Assembly (NCBI GenBank): GCA_947459425.1
Contig: CANHDJ010000013.1
Coordinates: 1-64,000 of the forward strand
DNA: 64,000 nt
From: Ignavibacteria bacterium
GTDB lineage: Bacteria; Bacteroidota; Ignavibacteria; Kapaibacteriales; UBA4661
Direction: 5' to 3'
Positions 34,357 through 42,003 of the stretch are shown here, piece by piece. The notes beneath the pieces are model-generated. The model was given only the letters and a program-made list of their open reading frames with translations. It was not told where the DNA came from and did no database searches. The position numbers and the translations under genes are program-made. Each line of letters starts with the position of its first letter. Within the stretch, counting starts at the first letter, position 1.

Positions 34357-36465
34357 ATGGAACACGCCGTTATGAGTATTCGCCACGCTTCTTGCTCTAT
34401 CTCGCTATTGCTCGTGCAAGGTTTTGTGCTGCTTTGCGGTATGATGACCTCGCACGTTTCCGCACAAGGGCAAACTCTTCCGTTTCATCTGGGGCTGAGT
34501 GGCGGGATTTCGCGGCAGTTTCCGGCAGGTGGCTTGGCAGCACTGCAAGGTGTTGAGCCGTTTCCGGCATTGCTAGACACGCATAACGGCACAGGGCTTG
34601 AGGGCGGAATTGAGGCGCTTTATCGCCTCAATTCCCGATGGGAAATTGGCTTGAGGGGGCAGTACGCCCAGTTCTCCGCAACCACCAGAGGCGAAGGCTC
34701 CACGCTTATCGGCGTGAATAATCCCCTTTCAGCGATTCCCACACCGACGCGATTTCCTTTGCAAACGACGCTCTTTTCTGATGTCCAGATGCTTTCCTTC
34801 ACACCGCTTGTGCGGTTGTTTTTTGGCGATATTTTTTTCGTTAGTGCCGGGCTGAAAATAGACGTTCCCGTCCGAAGTTCGCTGCGGGCAAGATTTGACC
34901 TTGTAGCACCACCAAGCGCAACATTTGTTACTAATGGCGCTCAAAGCCTCGAAGCGGTCTTGCCGGACACAACGGCGCGTGTTGGCTTCTCGTGGTCGCC
35001 GGTGGTGTCGGTGGGAGCAGCCTTGTCGCTGGGGCGAGTACGTTTTATGCCAGAATTGCAGGTGCAGCCGCTTTTTCAAACGTTTCGCGGACTTGCGCCA
35101 AATCGCACCGCATGGAATCTGCCGTCAGTACGTTTGAATTTGGGCGTGATTTTATCGTTTCCTGACGCACCGTCATCGAAAAACACTCCTTCCGTCGATA
35201 CCGCCGTAACGATACCGCGCACAGCTCTTCAAACCTTGCCGCACCAATCCACAGCACCAACCGCATCGATGGTACAGCCGCTTAACACTACCGATACTGC
35301 AATCGCTATCACTCTGCCCACAATCCGCATTGATACGGTTTTTCAGCGCGATACCACAACACGATTTATCGCATGGAATAGCCGAGACAGTGTGCGACTA
35401 ACCCGCACAAGCTCACAAATCGTTACCGCTCCCAATGGGCAGCAAATGAGCATTATGGAGTCTTACCAACATGATGTTCCCAAGCCGAAACCATTTCTTG
35501 TGGCAACGATAGATGTGCGATTTATTCCTGCACTTGGCGCTCCCCGCACGGCAGAAAGCAAGGAAGCATCAAGGCTCGTCGAAAAGCCAACGATTGTGCG
35601 GTCGCTTTGGGCATCGCCCGAAAAGCCTCATTCATCAGGCGCACAGAACGACGTATTTACGCCATCGGAAGCGTTCGATACCCTTTCGTCCGTGCGATTG
35701 CCGCTTATTCGCTTTGCATCCAATGTTTCGACGGAAGTTGGCTTGGCGCGGCAGCATATAACGATTGCCTCCGAAGCCTCTCAAAATGCGCCCTTGATAG
35801 AGATTCCGTATCGTGGCAGAAAGCCCTTCGATTGGGATGCACAGGCGTTGCTTTTTCCCGAAACGCTGCGTCATTTTGGTGAAATCCTCGACGACTCAAC
35901 CCCGCACCATACCTCGCAATTTCGCACTACACCGACAAGGCGGGGCGATACCTTGCTTGCATGGCTTAAGGTGACGGACAACGAAGCGCAAGACCTCAGC
36001 AGTGATACCGTGCGGATTACCGTTGCGCACTCTGAGCAGAAGCCACCAATCAACGAAACACAGATTTTCAAGACCAATACGCGACAAGCTGCCCGGTGGA
36101 CACTGGTGCATCTACAACTCAAACCCGATAATGAAAAATCAAGCGCAGAATACGCTTTCAGCCCGCGTTCAACAATGCTTTTGGAGCATTTTGCCAAAGA
36201 TTTTTTGCGACAAAAAACGCTTGCGAAAAGTACCATAAAAAATGCGACCGTTTATGCAGATGTGGCGGGCGATGCCGATGAACTAGCGCTGGAATCGCTT
36301 CAACGCTTGGTGCGGACGGTTGCCGAAAAACTCAACATTCCTGCTTATCACGTTCTTTTGCACCCCACGCGCCATTCTGCCGAGGAGTATGCCGAGAGCG
36401 CGAACAAAAAAAATCATGCTTTTCCCCTCGCCGATGCGTATATTCGGGTAATGATTGAGGAATAA
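34357..36465 (+). CDS. Outer membrane beta-barrel protein with a long periplasmic/exported C-terminal part
   Basis: 702 residues. Signal peptide, then a barrel-like N-terminal part (about 25-270; WEIGLRGQYAQFSA, ISLGRVRFMPELQVQPLF) with alternating aromatic strands. A Thr/Pro/Ser-rich middle follows, and a C-terminal region near 590-690 (AEYAFSPRSTMLLEHFAKDFLR, ATVYADVAGDADELALESLQRL) that resembles a degenerate OmpA-like peptidoglycan-binding domain. The start at 34357 avoids the GTG at 34351 that overlaps the previous stop. Family not recognised. Confidence 0.6.
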   Translation: MEHAVMSIRHASCSISLLLVQGFVLLCGMMTSHVSAQGQTLPFHLGLSGGISRQFPAGGLAALQGVEPFPALLDTHNGTGLEGGIEALYRLNSRWEIGLRGQYAQFSATTRGEGSTLIGVNNPLSAIPTPTRFPLQTTLFSDVQMLSFTPLVRLFFGDIFFVSAGLKIDVPVRSSLRARFDLVAPPSATFVTNGAQSLEAVLPDTTARVGFSWSPVVSVGAALSLGRVRFMPELQVQPLFQTFRGLAPNRTAWNLPSVRLNLGVILSFPDAPSSKNTPSVDTAVTIPRTALQTLPHQSTAPTASMVQPLNTTDTAIAITLPTIRIDTVFQRDTTTRFIAWNSRDSVRLTRTSSQIVTAPNGQQMSIMESYQHDVPKPKPFLVATIDVRFIPALGAPRTAESKEASRLVEKPTIVRSLWASPEKPHSSGAQNDVFTPSEAFDTLSSVRLPLIRFASNVSTEVGLARQHITIASEASQNAPLIEIPYRGRKPFDWDAQALLFPETLRHFGEILDDSTPHHTSQFRTTPTRRGDTLLAWLKVTDNEAQDLSSDTVRITVAHSEQKPPINETQIFKTNTRQAARWTLVHLQLKPDNEKSSAEYAFSPRSTMLLEHFAKDFLRQKTLAKSTIKNATVYADVAGDADELALESLQRLVRTVAEKLNIPAYHVLLHPTRHSAEEYAESANKKNHAFPLADAYIRVMIEE

Positions 36466-36478
36466 TTCTTGCTGTATA

Positions 36479-37243
36479 ATGCACACAAACACTATATCTG
36501 ATGCGATTATTCGCGTCCGCGACCTGACCGTCCGCTTCGGCGAACGCACGATATTTGAAAACGTGTCGTTTGATGTGCCGCGTGGAAAGGTTTTCGTCAT
36601 TTTGGGCGGAAGCGGGTGCGGGAAAAGTACGCTTTTGCGCACGTTGACGGGCTTGGTAACGCCCGCACAAGGCAGCATCAGCTATGACGAGGCGGAATTT
36701 ATTGGCAGCGTCCATGAGGCACGACGCGCAATATTGCGAAAATTTGGTATTTTATTTCAGTCAGGCGGGCTGTTTGCTTCGATGACACTTGCCGAGAACA
36801 TTGCTCTGCCGATTCAAGAGGCAACAAACCTCAACGAAGAGCGTATTTCCGAAATTGTGGCAATAAAATTAGCGTCTGTCGGGTTACAATCATTTGATGC
36901 TTTTTTGCCCGCAGAAATTTCGGGTGGTATGAAAAAACGCGCCGGAATCGCTCGCGCAATGGCACTCGACCCTGAAATTCTCTTTTTCGACGAACCGTCT
37001 GCCGGATTAGACCCCATCAGTTCGGCTGCGCTGGACAACCTTATCCGTGAACTCAATAAAGCGCTTGGAACGACGATGATTGTCGTTACCCACGAATTGC
37101 AGAGCATTGATGCCATCGCCGATGAAGTGATTATGCTGGACAAGTCTGCACGGGGCATTATTGCTCGCGGAACATTGTCGGAAGTGAAGGCGCACACTGA
37201 AGATAAACGAGTGTACAATTTTTTTCACCGAATTGCAGAATGA
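36479..37243 (+). CDS. ABC transporter ATPase, MlaF/Ttg2A-like
   Basis: 254 residues with Walker A GGSGCGKST near 45, signature EISGGMKKRAGIARA near 148, Walker B ILFFDEPSAGLD near 175 and a switch His (VTHELQ) near 208. The signature ISGGMKKR is typical of MlaF/Ttg2A ATPases that drive phospholipid trafficking between the two membranes. An MCE protein and a PqiC-like lipoprotein follow, but no MlaE permease gene lies between them. Confidence 0.9.
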   Translation: MHTNTISDAIIRVRDLTVRFGERTIFENVSFDVPRGKVFVILGGSGCGKSTLLRTLTGLVTPAQGSISYDEAEFIGSVHEARRAILRKFGILFQSGGLFASMTLAENIALPIQEATNLNEERISEIVAIKLASVGLQSFDAFLPAEISGGMKKRAGIARAMALDPEILFFDEPSAGLDPISSAALDNLIRELNKALGTTMIVVTHELQSIDAIADEVIMLDKSARGIIARGTLSEVKAHTEDKRVYNFFHRIAE

Positions 37244-37290
37244 CCGTGTGACGAAAACTCAACTATATTAAAGAGGGTCGAAGAACTCTT

Positions 37291-37335
37291 CCCGTCCGGC
37301 GGCTGAAGTCCGCAAGAACGCTGCCGTCGGGCGGG
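37291..37335. repeat. GC-rich imperfect palindrome in the gap where a permease gene would lie
   Basis: CCCGTCCGGCGGC (37291-37303) pairs with GCCGTCGGGCGGG (37323-37335) with two G-U pairs, a 13-pair stem. No T-run follows, so it is not a standard terminator. Its right arm shares CCGTCGGGCGG with the hairpin at 48661-48745. A 12-base tandem repeat, AACTCAACATTC, occurs at 37397-37408 and 37411-37422. Confidence 0.5.
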
Positions 37336-37430
37336 TGCTGCGTATGCAAGTTTCACCCTTTGTTAGTATGTTTAGGTGACACCTTTTCTCACGTAAAACT
37401 CAACATTCAGAACTCAACATTCTCTATTTT

Positions 37431-38444
37431 ATGAGCATCCCTACACGCCGTGTAAGCAGCCCTTTTATGATTGGCGCATTTGTGTTGGTTGGCTTGGCAA
37501 CGCTTGTTGTGCTGACGCTCTGGCTTGGTGCGGCGAAATTTTTTCAAGAATACAACGAATTTAATACCTATTTCGACACCTCCGTACAAGGCTTAGAAGC
37601 CGGGCAGCCGGTGAAATATCAAGGCGTTCCAGTGGGCAATATCCAGCGTTTACGCCTTGCGGACGATGGTAAATTGATTGAAGTATCGGTGCGGATTAAC
37701 AAAAATGTTGCGATTAACGATAGTATGCGGCTGCGGATTGAGATGGCGAGTATTGCGGGTTCGCGGTATCTGCTACTATTTTATCCCGCCGATAGAGTTT
37801 TGCTCAGGATTCATCCAGAATTACCCTTTAAGCCCGACCATCCCGTTATTCCTTCGGCTCCGTCCTCGATTGAGGAACTGCGCGTCAGTCTGAATGAAGC
37901 GCTGAATAATGTTCTAGCGATTGACACACGTGGCATTTCTAAGGAATCCGTGCGGGCATTGCGGTCTATTGCGGAGGTGATGGACAATCCCGAAATTGCG
38001 GAAATTCTGCATAACGTCAACCTCTCTGCAAAAGGCGTAGGTAGGCTTGTTGGCGCATTCGACACAGCAAAAATTGTCAATAAAGCCGGCAATGTGATGA
38101 ACGACGCACAAGAAACAAGTAAAAATCTTGTTTTGATGAGCGAAACCCTGCTCCGCACCGCAGAACAACTGGAAAAAGTCACTGCCCGTGTTGATAAAGA
38201 AATTGATGAAATGGAATTGACGAGGCAAACGGAAAAGGTGGTGAGTCGCTACGATTCAACGATGATTGGCATACAAAACTCCGTCGTTACGCTCACCCGC
38301 AGAGCCGATAATTCGGTTAGCAATCTTTCTATTCTCATCCAAGAACTCAAAGCAACGAACCGCGACCTGCGAAAATCCTTGCGTATGGTCAATGATAACC
38401 CTTCTCAACTGCTCTTCGCCGAGCCGCCACCGAAGGAAAAATAG
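37431..38444 (+). CDS. MCE-family lipid-binding protein, MlaD-like
   Basis: 337 residues. A single N-terminal membrane span (about 12-35; GAFVLVGLATLVVLTLWL) is followed by an MCE domain (about 40-120; FNTYFDTSVQGLEAGQPVKYQGVPVG) and a long helical C-terminal part. MlaD hexamers bind phospholipids in the periplasm and connect to the ABC permease. Encoded between the ATPase and a PqiC-like lipoprotein. Confidence 0.92.
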   Translation: MSIPTRRVSSPFMIGAFVLVGLATLVVLTLWLGAAKFFQEYNEFNTYFDTSVQGLEAGQPVKYQGVPVGNIQRLRLADDGKLIEVSVRINKNVAINDSMRLRIEMASIAGSRYLLLFYPADRVLLRIHPELPFKPDHPVIPSAPSSIEELRVSLNEALNNVLAIDTRGISKESVRALRSIAEVMDNPEIAEILHNVNLSAKGVGRLVGAFDTAKIVNKAGNVMNDAQETSKNLVLMSETLLRTAEQLEKVTARVDKEIDEMELTRQTEKVVSRYDSTMIGIQNSVVTLTRRADNSVSNLSILIQELKATNRDLRKSLRMVNDNPSQLLFAEPPPKEK

Positions 38445-38495
38445 AACACTTTTCTCAATAGTATGATACCATTCCACGTTCAACGGTTATCCTCA

Positions 38496-39122
38496 ATGCG
38501 GCTTCTGCACTCGCTTGTCGTTATCATTGGTGTTCTGCCAATGTTGGTGCTTTCTTCCTGCATTTCCTTCAAATCGGAATATCCCAAAACGACCTATTAC
38601 CGTTTGGAGGACAAACCCGTTCAAAAGGCTGCCAAATCTACGCCCGAAGGCTTGCTCGTGAAGCCATTCACGATTGATAGCGAGTTCGACACCGACCGCA
38701 TGATTGTCATGGCAAACACAACCGAAGCACAGCCGCTCCACTACCACCGTTGGACGAGCGAACCACAAGAATTGGTTACGGCACACATCGCCAATCGTTT
38801 GCAACAAAGTGGTTTTTTCGCTGGTGGTGTCTTTACTCCGGCATCGTCGGTTGTTCCGGCATTGCAGTTGGAAGGGCGTATTACCGAGTTTTTATCGCGT
38901 GGAACAGCGCAAGAAGGGAATGTGGTGAGTCTGCGGATTCATTGCGCGGTGCAGCGCATAGATTCGCTTGGCAGGATTAATGTTCTTCTGCAAAAAGTCT
39001 ATTTGCAAAGCGTTCGGCGTGGGAATGATGCTTCGACAAGTATTGCACCAGCAATGAGCGAAGCCGCGAGTGCATTGTGTGATGCGCTTTTGGCGGATAT
39101 GAGTGCGTTGTTGGTGCGGTGA
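38496..39122 (+). CDS. ABC-type transport auxiliary lipoprotein, PqiC-like
   Basis: 208 residues. The signal ends GVLPMLVLSSCISFKSEYPKT, a lipobox with Cys near residue 22. The mature part contains YYRLE and QELVTAHIANRLQQSG, as in the PqiC/ABC auxiliary lipoprotein family that anchors MCE systems at the outer membrane. The start at 38496 gives the better lipoprotein signal; the ATG at 38463 would add eleven residues. It closes the Mla-like set. Confidence 0.8.
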   Translation: MRLLHSLVVIIGVLPMLVLSSCISFKSEYPKTTYYRLEDKPVQKAAKSTPEGLLVKPFTIDSEFDTDRMIVMANTTEAQPLHYHRWTSEPQELVTAHIANRLQQSGFFAGGVFTPASSVVPALQLEGRITEFLSRGTAQEGNVVSLRIHCAVQRIDSLGRINVLLQKVYLQSVRRGNDASTSIAPAMSEAASALCDALLADMSALLVR

Positions 39123-39341
39123 AATGGTTTGCCCCGTTCCTAAATATTGGACAGAAATTTCGGAAATTAGGGTCAAGGTTGTCGTAAAAAGTCGATAGTA
39201 ATTGAGAGTAAATTCGTTGGGAGTCTGATAGCAATGGGAATGAGCATCTACCGCTTACGTGCGTAAAAGCACAGCCGCGTTTCCGCACCTCTTATCTGTC
39301 CCCCAATAACGGCAAATTTTCTCAAATCACTACCGTTTGTC

Positions 39342-39365
39342 AACCTTTCTCAAAAAATCGTCGTC
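39342..39365 (+). promoter_or_regulatory. Possible ECF-sigma promoter of the TonB2-sigma-TonB3 operon
   Basis: AACC at 39342-39345 and CGTC at 39362-39365 are separated by 16 bases, similar to the AAC/CGTC pattern of many ECF sigma promoters. The sigma factor encoded 0.85 kb downstream could therefore drive its own operon. This rests on two short boxes and is tentative. The rest of the 308-base gap (39123-39430) holds nothing I can identify. Confidence 0.35.
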
Positions 39366-39430
39366 TTGATAAGAAAAGGCATCTATGCGCTCTGGCAAGA
39401 TGCACCCTTCCACCTCTTTTCTTGGAGACG

Positions 39431-40195
39431 ATGATGACACCATCCCCTTTCTTCGCCTTGCGCCCGCAGACCAGCGCACAAGCGCTCTATGGCGCATCGG
39501 AACTCAAATCGTACATCCGCACCTCGACTCTGCGCGGCTTTGTTGGCTCATTATCCGTATTGGCATTGATGTTTCTGGGCTATGGAGCATTGGCGCTGGC
39601 AAACCGCATCAATACTCGCTCTGCACCCGTCATTGCCAAAATGAACATTATGACGTTGCCGCCCACACCGCCCTCCGAAGCTATTCCGCCGCCACAACTC
39701 ACCTTGCCTAACGCTCCGCTTGCTCGTGCCGGAACGCCTGTTGCTGTGCCGGATGAAGCTCTTCAGCCCGACGTACAAGATTTTGCCAATGTTGATGAAA
39801 TTTCTCGTGTGACGCTGAATGGCGGTAATGGCATGGATGAAGGTGTTATACCGCTTGCAACGGACACTACCACCGAAGTTCGTGAGGAAGAGCCAGGCGC
39901 ATGGATCTTCATTCCTGTTGAAAAAGAGCCGTATATTGACATAAAAGAATTACAGAAGTACGTTGTTTATCCCGATCTTGCCAAGCGTGTGGGCGTTGAA
40001 GGCAAAGTGAATATTCGTGTTTTGGTCGGGAAAAATGGTGTGCCGAAAAAATGGATTATCGAATCCAGCGACTCCGATTTGCTCAATGAATCTGCCATCA
40101 AAGCCGTGATGAAATCGGTATTTACGCCCGCAATTCAAAATAATCAACCCATTGATTGCTGGGTGAGTGTTCCCATTATTTACCGTTTACGTTAA
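39431..40195 (+). CDS. TonB-family energy transducer, paralogue 2
   Basis: 254 residues from the ATG at 39431; 39434 is also possible, and GGAG at 39424-39427 fits the latter better. A membrane span lies near 33-55, then a short Pro linker (LPPTPPSEAIPPPQL), the shared PDEALQPDVQDFANVDEISR segment, and the TonB C-terminal domain (about 160-254; YPDLAKRVGVEGKVNIRVLVGKNG). It opens the operon with the ECF sigma factor 11 bases downstream. The juxtamembrane sequence ASELKSYIRTSTLRGF matches the other paralogues. Confidence 0.88.
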   Translation: MMTPSPFFALRPQTSAQALYGASELKSYIRTSTLRGFVGSLSVLALMFLGYGALALANRINTRSAPVIAKMNIMTLPPTPPSEAIPPPQLTLPNAPLARAGTPVAVPDEALQPDVQDFANVDEISRVTLNGGNGMDEGVIPLATDTTTEVREEEPGAWIFIPVEKEPYIDIKELQKYVVYPDLAKRVGVEGKVNIRVLVGKNGVPKKWIIESSDSDLLNESAIKAVMKSVFTPAIQNNQPIDCWVSVPIIYRLR

Positions 40196-40206
40196 ATTTT
40201 CACCCG

Positions 40207-40848
40207 ATGATTTTTACCGAACAGCATATTTCCGACCTCATTCGGCGCTATTGCCAGAGCGAAGCGCAGGAGCGGCACGAGGCGTTTCGCGCATTGTACG
40301 ATGCGTGTAAACGCCTTGTGTTTGCTTCGGCGGCGCGTGTCGCTCCAAACCACGCGTCGGCAGAAGACCTTTCGCAAGAAATTTGGCTGAAACTCTTGCG
40401 GAGCGTGTGTTCATTTCGGGGCGAATCATCGTTTGGAGCGTGGTTGAAACGTGTGGCGCTCAGGGCGTGGCTGGATATGCGGAAAATGCCCGCAGAGCGC
40501 ACACAGCGAGAACTTTGCCGAGAAAGCCTGAACCAATATTTTTCTGTAAGCCAGACGGAGAGCGGTGTACAAGAATTATTTGTTGTCGATGATGCCCACA
40601 ATGCCAATCCGGGAGCGCTTGCGGAGGCGGACGATATGCAAATGCACATCGAAAATGCCCTGCAACGCCTGACTCCATCAGAAGCAAACGTCTTTCGGGC
40701 GAGACATTTTCAAGATATGCCCTTCAAAGAAATCGCTGCCGAACTTGGTGTGAGCGAAGGAACGGTGAAAACACTGCATTTTCGGGCGATGAAAAAACTG
40801 CAAACCTTGCTGAAGTCGGTCTATGAACATTCAACGCTAACAAAATAA
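40207..40848 (+). CDS. ECF-type sigma-70 factor
   Basis: 213 residues. Region 2 (about 20-90) has SAEDLSQEIWLKLLRS and GESSFGAWLKRVALRAWLD; region 4 (about 140-200) has RLTPSEANVFRARHFQDMPFKEIAAELGVSEGTVKTLHFRAMKKL, the -35 binding HTH. Regions 1.1 and 3 are absent, as in ECF sigmas. The start at 40207 is chosen because it begins at the usual distance from region 2. It lies 11 bases after TonB2 and 6 bases before the anti-sigma/TonB fusion. Confidence 0.92.
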   Translation: MIFTEQHISDLIRRYCQSEAQERHEAFRALYDACKRLVFASAARVAPNHASAEDLSQEIWLKLLRSVCSFRGESSFGAWLKRVALRAWLDMRKMPAERTQRELCRESLNQYFSVSQTESGVQELFVVDDAHNANPGALAEADDMQMHIENALQRLTPSEANVFRARHFQDMPFKEIAAELGVSEGTVKTLHFRAMKKLQTLLKSVYEHSTLTK

Positions 40849-40854
40849 CACGCC

Positions 40855-41901
40855 ATGCAAGCTAATACGCCACCAAACGACCGAGAGCGTCTTGAACACT
40901 TGATGATAAGCGCTGTCTATGATGAAATTTCCGGCGAAGAGCGGCGGGAATTGGACACACTTTTGCGCCGCTTCCCATCAGCACTTGATGAATTGCTTGC
41001 GCTTGAGGATTTACGACGATTTATCACGAAGCCCCCGCAAGCACTCGTCGCCCATGATAATTTTTACCACAAGCAGTGGAGTCTTGTTGACGCTGAACTC
41101 CGCCAGGAAAACCCCGATACTCCTCGCTCTATTGCCATTCCCAAGAATATTCGCCCAACGCCCTCCCTTCCGACGGCAAATAGACCACTTATCCGTGCTT
41201 CGGAATTAAAGCGTGTTATTCCGATTGCGACTGAGCGAGGTTTTATCGGTGCTTCGCTGCTTCTTTCGTTCTGTATTGGCGCATATTCTCTTTTTCTGGT
41301 TGTGAACGCTGCGAATCTTGGAAAAAGCCCGCGCATTAACGCAATGAAACTGACAAATTTGCCTCCCCCGTCTGTGCAGAACGAAATTGCGCCGCCTCCA
41401 CCGCCATTGGCTTCCAATGCGCCACTTGCCCGCGCCGGAACGCCCGTACCAGTGCCGGATGCGCTCATTGCGCCGGACGTGAAGGATTTTGCCAATGTCG
41501 ATGAAATCTCCCGCGCAGGCACAACGGGCGGCGACGGCAATGACCAAGGCTTTTTAGGGTTGGCTTCGGATGTGGATACGGAAGTGCGGGAAGACGAGCC
41601 AAATGCGTACGATTTCATCCCTGTCGAAAAAGAGCCGTATATTGATATTCGAGATTTGCAAAAAAGGGTTGTTTACCCTGATATTGCCAAGCGTGCGGGG
41701 ATCGAAGGCAAGGTCAATATTCGTGTTTTAGTCGGAAAAAATGGTGTGCCGAAAAAATCCCTCATTGAATCCAGCGACTCGGATTTGCTGAATGAAGCCG
41801 CTGTGAAAGCGGTGATGAAATCAATATTTACGCCCGCGATTCAAAATAATCAGCCCATTGATTGTTGGGTGAGTATTCCGATTGTCTTTCGTCTGCGATG
41901 A
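40855..41901 (+). CDS. Fusion of an anti-sigma-like N terminus to a complete TonB transducer
   Basis: 348 residues, about 90 more than its paralogues. The N terminus (about 10-70: LEHLMISAVYDEISGEERRELD, LLRRFPSALDELLALEDLRRF) is helical and resembles the sigma-binding part of membrane anti-sigma factors; no zinc-binding His/Cys motif is seen. A linker and the shared RASELKRVIPIATERGF lead to a membrane span (about 129-150), a Pro-rich linker, the FANVDEISRAG segment and a TonB C-terminal domain (about 255-348). It begins 6 bases after the ECF sigma gene, the usual place of an anti-sigma gene. The sigma-binding role is inferred. Confidence 0.8.
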   Translation: MQANTPPNDRERLEHLMISAVYDEISGEERRELDTLLRRFPSALDELLALEDLRRFITKPPQALVAHDNFYHKQWSLVDAELRQENPDTPRSIAIPKNIRPTPSLPTANRPLIRASELKRVIPIATERGFIGASLLLSFCIGAYSLFLVVNAANLGKSPRINAMKLTNLPPPSVQNEIAPPPPPLASNAPLARAGTPVPVPDALIAPDVKDFANVDEISRAGTTGGDGNDQGFLGLASDVDTEVREDEPNAYDFIPVEKEPYIDIRDLQKRVVYPDIAKRAGIEGKVNIRVLVGKNGVPKKSLIESSDSDLLNEAAVKAVMKSIFTPAIQNNQPIDCWVSIPIVFRLR

Positions 41902-41947
41902 AAATCTACTGTTTCGAGTCCCTGACCATTTCGCCCAAAAAACAACA

Positions 41948-41987
41948 AACCCGCAAGGTCGCTAAGAACCTTGCGGGTTTTGTTTTA
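41948..41987 (+). terminator. Terminator of the TonB2-sigma-TonB3 operon
   Basis: ACCCGCAAGGT (41949-41959) and ACCTTGCGGGT (41968-41978) form a perfect 11-base-pair stem followed by TTTGTTTTATT. It lies about 47 bases after the stop and faces the end of the convergent WD40-caspase gene. Confidence 0.9.
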
Positions 41988-42003
41988 TTGAGAATGCCTC
42001 GAA

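Noticed and set aside
37244-37430. Intergenic region between the ATPase and MCE genes considered as a riboswitch or small gene
   Set aside because: A strong hairpin and a tandem repeat are present, but no family-specific motif or conserved frame could be recognised.
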